8,210 nucleotides of DNA from Phycisphaerae bacterium (lineage in GTDB: Bacteria > Planctomycetota > Phycisphaerae > Phycisphaerales > SM1A02), in assembly GCA_018663565.1 (NCBI GenBank), contig JABJQE010000195.1:1-8210 (forward strand). Direction: 5' to 3'. The notes beneath the pieces are model-generated. The model was not told where the DNA came from. It ran no database searches and was given only the letters and a program-made list of their open reading frames with translations. Position numbers and translations under genes: made by a program. The number at the start of each line of letters is the position of its first letter. Positions within the stretch are counted from its first letter, which is position 1. This document shows, in pieces, positions 1 through 5,360 of this stretch.

Positions 1-1039
1 ATATTGCCTGCTTCGATTTTGCGTAGGCTCCAGCCACCGTGTTGATCACATCGCGAGAGACCCCGCTGTGTTCGATAATTTCAGACCATGAACACGAATT
101 AATCCGTGCCTCCCAACTCTCCCAGCCCGCTGTGTGAGACGCAAGGAATTCGCGATCGATGTCTTGCTGCTCAATGAGCTGCTTCATCACTCCAACCATA
201 AACATTGAATCGCCACCGATGTGTGGCTGCACATAGACGTCCGCAATCTGAGAAGCCTTGAGCATGCTGCGGACGTCACTTGGGATCTTGAATCGAACCA
301 AGCCCGGTTCGCGAAGTGGGTTGACCACGATCACGGTGCCGCCGCGACGACGCACTTCAACCAGATTTCGCATCAACCGAGGGTGATTGCTCGCCGGATT
401 GGCGCCGATCACCATCACAAAGTCTGCCTTACCGAGATCCTCAAGCACAACGGTTGCTGTACCGGATCCGGTCATGCTTGCAAGACCTACTCCGGAGGCC
501 TGATGACAGTAGTACGAACAGTTGTTGATGTTATTGGTCCCGCGAAGCCGCGCACACAACTGAAGCAGGAAACCAGCCTCATTCGAAGACCGGCCGCTGA
601 AGTAGTAGTACGACCGGTTTGGGTCAACGCGGGCAATGGCGGCTGAGGCACGATCAATGGCCTCGTCCCAACTCACACGCCGAAACCGATCATCCAGCGA
701 TGTGGCGATGAGTGGCTCGGTCAACCGCCCCATGTGCTCGAGTTCACGCGGAGACAGGTGCTCAAGAGTGGAGAATGGGGTCGAGTCAATCACGCCCCCA
801 TCAATTCCGCCCTGCAAGTCTGCCGCCATGGCCTGAACTGATTTCTTGCATACTTCTGGGAATCGCCCAGCCTCATTGACCATGCCTCCACGACGGCCGC
901 CCATGCCGAGCGCACATGTCTTACAGGCGTTTCGTGACCGCATCGCTCGCCACATACGGACAAGACCGCCCGTATTTCGGCCTGCGCGAAGGGTATAGAT
1001 GATCGATCGCCAGCCGCCACCATGTGATACAGGTCGCAT
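1..1039 (-). CDS. FdhF/YdeP-family molybdopterin oxidoreductase, C-terminus cut off by window edge
   Basis: My own reverse-strand translation gives an open frame from an ATG at 1039 to the left window edge (346 residues, no stop). It resembles the formate-dehydrogenase-alpha-like YdeP family, which bind a bis-molybdopterin guanine dinucleotide cofactor; their substrates are mostly unknown. Near the N-terminus is CKTCALGMGG (Cys39, Cys42), followed by EVCKK (Cys64), a three-Cys arrangement as in YdeP-like proteins. NNCSYYCHQASGVGL (about 172-186) matches the segment where formate dehydrogenases carry the Mo-ligating Cys or Sec before His, here Cys178-His179. VIGANPASNHPR (210-221) and VIVVNPLREPG (236-246) match the molybdopterin-binding core. 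The full protein is probably 700-780 residues, so about half is missing. No Tat signal is seen, which suggests a cytoplasmic enzyme. The start is chosen because family-like sequence (GGGWRSIIYTLR) begins right after it. No Shine-Dalgarno precedes it. Family call confident; reaction unknown. Confidence 0.87.
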   Translation of the reverse strand, partial: MRPVSHGGGWRSIIYTLRAGRNTGGLVRMWRAMRSRNACKTCALGMGGRRGGMVNEAGRFPEVCKKSVQAMAADLQGGIDGGVIDSTPFSTLEHLSPRELEHMGRLTEPLIATSLDDRFRRVSWDEAIDRASAAIARVDPNRSYYYFSGRSSNEAGFLLQLCARLRGTNNINNCSYYCHQASGVGLASMTGSGTATVVLEDLGKADFVMVIGANPASNHPRLMRNLVEVRRRGGTVIVVNPLREPGLVRFKIPSDVRSMLKASQIADVYVQPHIGGDSMFMVGVMKQLIEQQDIDREFLASHTAGWESWEARINSCSWSEIIEHSGVSRDVINTVAGAYAKSKQAI

Positions 1040-1059
1040 GCGACGATGGTACGTACCAT
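1033..1059. promoter_or_regulatory. Two adjacent perfect palindromes in a divergent start region
   Basis: Positions 1033-1044 (GTCGCATGCGAC) form a perfect 12-bp palindrome and 1046-1059 (ATGGTACGTACCAT) a perfect 14-bp palindrome, with one base between them. The minus-strand oxidoreductase ATG (1039-1037) is inside the first, and the plus-strand kinase ATG (1046-1048) opens the second. The start codons are only 6 bases apart and neither has a Shine-Dalgarno sequence. This is what the sequence shows. A dimeric-regulator operator or an mRNA 5'-end hairpin is inference, and part of the symmetry may be chance. Confidence 0.4.
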
Positions 1060-2932
1060 GTTGCTTGTGGGTGAGCAACGGTCCATCTTGATTGTTGATC
1101 CGAATGCGGCTATCCGAAGGATGCTTGAGGTGCACCTTGTCGGAATGGGACATTCTGTCGCTACGTGCCGCTCGGCGAGCGAAGCGATTGAACTCCTGAA
1201 TGCTGGTGAGTTTCATCTGGTTGTTACCGAATCTGAGACGCCAGATGGTTCTGGATTCGACATCCTGCGAGCAACGCAGCAACACCCCAGTAACCACCAT
1301 ATCGCCACGATCATCATTTCTGACCGGAATCATCCTGAACGCATTATGAAGGCGCTCGAACGAGGTGCTGATGATTACCTAACCAAACCAATCAGCCCGG
1401 CCATTGTGGTCGCTCGAGTCGCTGCTGTCCTTGATCTACAGTCACGCGGTCTGCTCGACTCGCGGGGCCCGGATGTATTGGATCTTCCCAAGCTCGATCG
1501 CACACTTCGCGAGACGACCGGCGGCACTGGAAAGCTCAATGCCATTTGCGACGCGCTCCGCGACGGCCTTCACGCTGAGCGCGCTTCGGTCTATCGATAC
1601 GACGCGTCATCAAATGAACTCTTGACCGTCGTCGCACACGGACTAACCAGTGAAGACGGGAGTCCACTCATCCGGATGCCGGCCGATGAGGGGCTCGCTG
1701 GCGCCTGTATGCGGCTCGGACACATCATCAATATCCCGGACGCACAAGAAGACTCGCGGTTCAATCCTCGCTTCGATGAACAGACCGGATTTCGAACTCG
1801 ATCCGTTCTGTGTATTCCACTGCGAGATGATCACAACGACATTATTGGTGTCGCTCAGATACTAAATCATCACAACGGAACATTCGCTGCAGACAGCGAA
1901 GTGAAAGCAATGCAATTGGCGCCACGATGCGCATTGACACTTGCCGAAGCCTTCTTTGAGGTTGACCGAGAACTCAACCTCGCCGCCACCATTATTGCTC
2001 AGCCTGGCACAGCAACGTTCTTGCCGACCATGCTGCCGAGTTCGGTTGGCATGAGCACTGGCATCCTTCCCAAAGACCGGTCCGTGCGGGCTGAGTCCTT
2101 TATTGGAACCGAGATCGGCCGATACCGCGTGATTGACGTACTGGGAACGGGCAGCCAGGGACTCGTCCTTAATGGACTCGATGAATTGCTTGACCGCAGT
2201 GTGGCTATCAAACTGCTCGGTCCAGACTCCGCTCGTATTCCGATGCTCCGGCGGCAATTCATGCAAGAAGCGCGAACCATGGCCAAACTTGGTCACCCGA
2301 ATACTGTTGCCATACATGATGTTGGTGACCATGACGGGGCCTTGTACCTCGTCATGGAACACTGCACAGGCGGCACTTCGTTCACGCTTATCAAGGCAAC
2401 AGGCCCACTTGAACTCACTCTCGCGACGCGGATCCTCCGTGATGCCTGCAAGGGTCTCAACGCAGCGCACCAACGCGGCATGATCCACCGCGACATCAAA
2501 CCAGACAATATTCTCATTGATGAATCCGGCATGGCCAAACTCAGTGACTTTGGTCTAGTACTTGCCCCGAATACAACCGATATTGCCGGAACCAACCACA
2601 TCATCGGGACACCGCACTACATGTCACCGGAGCAGTGCTCTGGCGGACTTGTCGATCATCGCAGTGATCTCTATGCCATGGGGGCGACATGGTTCCACCT
2701 GATCACTGGCCAGCCCCCGTATCACGGCTCGAGTGATGTGCGTGAAGTACTCCGCCATCACCGTGAGTCGCCTGTGCCAGATCCTCGAGGTGTTATTCCA
2801 GACCTTCCTGAGGATGTGGCCTCCATCATTTCAACGGCCATGGCCAAAAAACCATCTGATCGCTACCAAAATGCCTCTGAGCTCCTGCGAGACCTAGATG
2901 CGTTGTTGACATCTATTTCTCCGGCAACGTAA
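1046..2932 (+). CDS. REC-GAF-Ser/Thr protein kinase hybrid signalling protein
   Basis: This is a soluble 628-residue protein with three domains. A receiver domain (about 13-132) has Asp18 in VDP, Ser92 and Lys114 (LTKP). The phospho-acceptor position is Glu62 (TESETPDGSG) rather than Asp, and Pro19 replaces the second acidic pocket residue. A GAF domain follows (about 160-303) with NIPDAQEDSRFNP and TGFRTRSVLCIPL, the pattern of cyclic-nucleotide-type GAF domains; its ligand is unknown. The kinase domain (about 358-625) looks active: glycine loop GTGSQG (367-372), VAIK Lys389, Glu408, HRDIKPDN (481-488), DFG (501-503) and SPE (527-529). There is no membrane segment or PASTA repeat, so it should be cytoplasmic. 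A STAS gene follows after 57 bases, which makes that protein a plausible phosphorylation target (inference). The start is uncertain: ATG at 1046 or 1058, or GTG at 1067, none with a Shine-Dalgarno. Confidence 0.92.
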   Translation: MVRTMLLVGEQRSILIVDPNAAIRRMLEVHLVGMGHSVATCRSASEAIELLNAGEFHLVVTESETPDGSGFDILRATQQHPSNHHIATIIISDRNHPERIMKALERGADDYLTKPISPAIVVARVAAVLDLQSRGLLDSRGPDVLDLPKLDRTLRETTGGTGKLNAICDALRDGLHAERASVYRYDASSNELLTVVAHGLTSEDGSPLIRMPADEGLAGACMRLGHIINIPDAQEDSRFNPRFDEQTGFRTRSVLCIPLRDDHNDIIGVAQILNHHNGTFAADSEVKAMQLAPRCALTLAEAFFEVDRELNLAATIIAQPGTATFLPTMLPSSVGMSTGILPKDRSVRAESFIGTEIGRYRVIDVLGTGSQGLVLNGLDELLDRSVAIKLLGPDSARIPMLRRQFMQEARTMAKLGHPNTVAIHDVGDHDGALYLVMEHCTGGTSFTLIKATGPLELTLATRILRDACKGLNAAHQRGMIHRDIKPDNILIDESGMAKLSDFGLVLAPNTTDIAGTNHIIGTPHYMSPEQCSGGLVDHRSDLYAMGATWFHLITGQPPYHGSSDVREVLRHHRESPVPDPRGVIPDLPEDVASIISTAMAKKPSDRYQNASELLRDLDALLTSISPAT

Positions 2933-2956
2933 AGTGCTCGTCTGTTAACCCGGGTG

Positions 2957-2965
2957 GGGAGGTGA
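2957..2965 (+). promoter_or_regulatory. Strong Shine-Dalgarno before the STAS gene
   Basis: GGGAGGTGA is an almost ideal anti-16S match. Its final TGA (2963-2965) is also the nearest upstream in-frame stop of the STAS reading frame. An optimal spacing of 6-8 bases from GGAGG would place the start near 2969-2971, where the STAS frame has GTC. The first standard start codon in frame, TTG at 2990, is 27 bases after GGAGG. The site is clear, but which codon it serves is not. Confidence 0.6.
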
Positions 2966-2989
2966 CCTGTCAGCGACGCCAATGAAAGT

Positions 2990-3337
2990 TTGTTCGTGCG
3001 ATATTCGTCAGACGCCGATGCGTTTGTCGCCACTATTCACGCGCCAACCATTACCGAACGTGAGTCGGGCATCATCTCCGAATCTCTTCAAGAAGCACTC
3101 GCTGATATTGGTAGTTATAAGTGGCTCGTGATTGATATGAAACAAGTCACATTCATGAGCAGCATGGGCATTGGCATGCTCGTCGATGCCCGCAGCCGCG
3201 CCGCAGGTCGGAAGATGAAAGTCGTACTGGCAAATGTTGCAAGCGAACTCGATCAATTGCTCCGCATGGTCAAACTCGACAAGGTCTTCAAGATCTGCAC
3301 CAATGAGAAACAACTCACGAAAGCGCTCAAACGCTAA
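2990..3337 (+). CDS. STAS-domain anti-sigma factor antagonist-like protein
   Basis: From TTG at 2990 this encodes 115 residues, a single STAS domain. WLVIDMKQVTFMSSMGIGML (45-64) is the conserved strand-turn-helix that holds the phosphorylated Ser in SpoIIAA/RsbV-type anti-anti-sigma factors. The usual DSSG reads SSMG here: Ser58 is present, but the residue aligned with SpoIIAA Ser58 is Met59. An SSxG variant is common in other STAS families. ELDQLLRMVKLDKVFKI matches the C-terminal helix of the family. Such proteins bind anti-sigma kinases or other partners in a phosphorylation-dependent way. The gene is 57 bases after the kinase gene and overlaps the next gene by one base (TAATG). The frame is open back to 2966 and reads PVSDANES before the TTG, so the true start may be upstream of any standard start codon. 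Family confident, start uncertain, target unknown. Confidence 0.88.
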   Translation: MFVRYSSDADAFVATIHAPTITERESGIISESLQEALADIGSYKWLVIDMKQVTFMSSMGIGMLVDARSRAAGRKMKVVLANVASELDQLLRMVKLDKVFKICTNEKQLTKALKR

Positions 3338-3933
3338 TGGCCCGCCTCTCGCCAGAAGATCGCTGGGACCACCAACCTGATGAAAATGGGCTCGGACTCG
3401 CGTCGTTCATCGTGTCAATTATTGGACTCGTTTCAGCTGGAATCCTTTCACCGGTCGGCGCGGTCATGGGACTGATCGCCATACGCCGCGAACCTAGAGG
3501 CTTTGCAATTGCTGGGCTCGTCATCGGACTCCTAGGATCGATTTGGATCTGTTTTGTGTCTGCCCTTTTTCTTGCGTTCTTTGGCGTCATGGGCGTTGGT
3601 TTAGCCTCCATGGTGATGTCGCTGGTCTATACGCAGATTGAACAGGGACTCAACACCCTCACCAATGCCTCTGGTGTCATCGCGCAGTGGCAACTTACGC
3701 ACGATGGGCAATTGCCCACGACTGAGCAAGGCACCCTAGCCTTACAATCTGCGGGCTTTACTGGCTCGTATAAGTGGTTAGATGAAGATGACTTTTCCAT
3801 CGAGTTAGTCATCGACAATGGTGATGGCGACCCCTGGACGTTCACAGCCGAATACGCCGCCGATGGCGACCGTGAGACGCTCAGCTGGCGTTCTGAAAGT
3901 GGTTTCTCGCATGGCAACTGGAACTTCGACTGA
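3337..3933 (+). CDS. DUF4190 membrane protein with GspG-pseudopilin-like C-terminal domain
   Basis: This is a 198-residue predicted inner-membrane protein. After a short polar N-terminus come hydrophobic segments at about 20-49 and 57-97. They have the DUF4190 pattern: GLGLASFIVSIIGLV, then a small loop with IAIRREPRGFAIAGLVIG. Residues 100-198 are hydrophilic and probably face the periplasm. They contain QWQLTHDGQLPTTEQGTLAL (117-136), which resembles the stretch just after the N-terminal helix of type II secretion major pseudopilins (GspG, PTTEQG), and then GDGDPW, reminiscent of the later DPWG segment. There is no prepilin cleavage site, so it is not a normal pilin. The ATG overlaps the STAS stop by one base, indicating translational coupling and a shared job with the kinase and STAS protein, perhaps as a membrane target or sensor (inference). 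DUF4190 has no defined function. The stop lies 2 bases from the convergent decarboxylase stop. Confidence 0.82.
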   Translation: MARLSPEDRWDHQPDENGLGLASFIVSIIGLVSAGILSPVGAVMGLIAIRREPRGFAIAGLVIGLLGSIWICFVSALFLAFFGVMGVGLASMVMSLVYTQIEQGLNTLTNASGVIAQWQLTHDGQLPTTEQGTLALQSAGFTGSYKWLDEDDFSIELVIDNGDGDPWTFTAEYAADGDRETLSWRSESGFSHGNWNFD

Positions 3934-3935
3934 CC

Positions 3936-5360
3936 TCAGCCTGCAATGAACTCGCAGAATGCCTCGATGTCCGCAAGGGCTGTCGCGGCGGACCCAACCG
4001 CAACTCGCATGACCAGTCGATCATCAAGTATGCAGTGCGTTACGGCAAACCGGTCATCCGCATTGACGGAATCAATTAGACGTTGTGTCGCCGCGTCACC
4101 ATCTACATGGCAAATACCCAGCAGTGAGAGACTCCGTGGCGCCGCAAGTTCAAGATGAGTCTCACGCACAACTCGCTGCTCCACAATCTCAGCAAGCGAC
4201 ACATGGAACTCCACCATTTCGGCGAGTGCTGCCACGCCTGTCATTCGCAGCAAGACCCACAGTTTGAGCGACCGAAATCGGCGACCAAGCTGAATGTGCC
4301 AATCTCGATAGTCAATCACTTCGCCAGATTCGGTTGCTTGGTTGCGTAGGTATTCGGGATCGATAGACATCGATGCGATGAGTGGATCGCGGTCTGCAAG
4401 CCAGAGGGACGAACAATCAAATGATGCGCCCATCCACTTGTGTGGGTTGAAATTCCACGAGTCGGCATGCTCGGCACCAGCAACGATGTCCGCGCGCAGT
4501 AACGGCGACAATGCCGCCGTTCCAGCCCAGGCTGCGTCAACATGGAGCCACACATCATGTTCGCTGCACACTCGACCAATTGCTTCGACAGGATCAATCG
4601 CGCCGCACCCCGTTGTGCCCACCGTCGCCGAGCAAAAACATGGCAGAAGACCATCGGCGATGTCTTGCTCCATTGCTGCGGCAAGGGCCGTTACGTCCAT
4701 CCGAAAGTCTCGATCAGTTGGAATCAGGCGAAGATTGCTCCGACCTATGCCGCAAATCCCAGCAGCTTTGAGCGCTGACGAGTGGGCCTGCTCAGACGTA
4801 TAGGCGGTGAGTCCGCCACAGGCTGTTCCTCCATCACGACTGCTGCGGCCATCGGTTGCGCGATCTCTCGCAGCCACCATGCAGGCCAGGATGGCACTAC
4901 TTGCTGTGTCTTGCAGCACACCTCCACCAGGGCCGCTCTCTGCAAAGCGTTCTGGGAGACCCATGGCGCAGCGAAGCCATTCCAGCATGCGTGTTTCCAA
5001 CTCGGTGCAAGCCGGGCTCGATGTCCACAACATACCTTGCTGAGCGCTTACGCTCGCAAGGAGGTCTCCAAGAACGGCATCCGGATGCGCATTCGACGGG
5101 AACCATGCCATCCACCCTGGAGCATCCCACCGCACCATGCCAGGTTCGATGATGTGCTGCAAATCGCGCAGTACGTCTTCGAGCATCTCTGGGTGGTTTG
5201 GTGGTGCAAGTGGAATCTTGCTCGCCACATCACCAGGCTCAAGCCGCGACCACACCGAGCGATCCGCGGCGTCACCCATATGCTGTGTGATCCATGCAGT
5301 GGCCCGTTCAAGATGATCGGCACACTCTTCTGGGCTCCGCTGCCACGCGTGGTCACTCAT
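3936..5360 (-). CDS. Aromatic L-amino acid decarboxylase-type PLP enzyme (group II)
   Basis: A 474-residue protein close in length and sequence to animal and plant aromatic L-amino acid decarboxylases, which convert Dopa, 5-hydroxytryptophan, tyrosine or tryptophan to the amine and CO2. Visible hallmarks are WTSSPACTELETRMLEWL (112-129), GGGVLQ (145-150), SEQAHSS with PLP-stacking His193, HVDAAWAG with Asp275 for the pyridine nitrogen, and NFNPHKW with Schiff-base Lys308. DPEYL in the mobile catalytic loop keeps Tyr337, the position changed to Phe in plant aldehyde synthases, and His193 is retained, so decarboxylation is expected. LGRRFRSLKLW has Gly359, as in mammalian DDC. The enzyme should be cytosolic. 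Its ATG overlaps the upstream peptidase stop as ATGA (4 bases), so translation is probably coupled and the last step of the operon may act on amino acids released by the peptidase (inference). The exact substrate cannot be read from the sequence. Confidence 0.93.
   Translation of the reverse strand: MSDHAWQRSPEECADHLERATAWITQHMGDAADRSVWSRLEPGDVASKIPLAPPNHPEMLEDVLRDLQHIIEPGMVRWDAPGWMAWFPSNAHPDAVLGDLLASVSAQQGMLWTSSPACTELETRMLEWLRCAMGLPERFAESGPGGGVLQDTASSAILACMVAARDRATDGRSSRDGGTACGGLTAYTSEQAHSSALKAAGICGIGRSNLRLIPTDRDFRMDVTALAAAMEQDIADGLLPCFCSATVGTTGCGAIDPVEAIGRVCSEHDVWLHVDAAWAGTAALSPLLRADIVAGAEHADSWNFNPHKWMGASFDCSSLWLADRDPLIASMSIDPEYLRNQATESGEVIDYRDWHIQLGRRFRSLKLWVLLRMTGVAALAEMVEFHVSLAEIVEQRVVRETHLELAAPRSLSLLGICHVDGDAATQRLIDSVNADDRFAVTHCILDDRLVMRVAVGSAATALADIEAFCEFIAG

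Noticed and set aside
221..646. 141-residue plus-strand frame
   Set aside because: Antisense to the molybdopterin oxidoreductase, whose reverse-strand frame carries recognisable family motifs throughout.
991..1000. TATAGAT as a possible -10 box for the kinase gene
   Set aside because: Only partly matches TATAAT, has no good -35 partner, and lies within coding sequence on the other strand. Too weak to annotate.
790..1086. 98-residue minus-strand frame overlapping the oxidoreductase start
   Set aside because: A different frame from the CKTCALGMGG-containing protein, which continues open to the window edge. No family features.
1862..2488. 208-residue minus-strand frame inside the kinase gene
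   Set aside because: The plus frame encodes complete GAF and kinase motifs, and this shadow has none.
2948..2955. ACCCGGGT 8-bp palindrome before the STAS gene
   Set aside because: Short enough to be expected many times by chance, with no supporting context.
3109..3786. GSYKWL occurs in both the STAS protein and the adjacent DUF4190 protein
   Set aside because: Six residues in unrelated structural settings with differing DNA around them. Probably coincidence rather than duplication.
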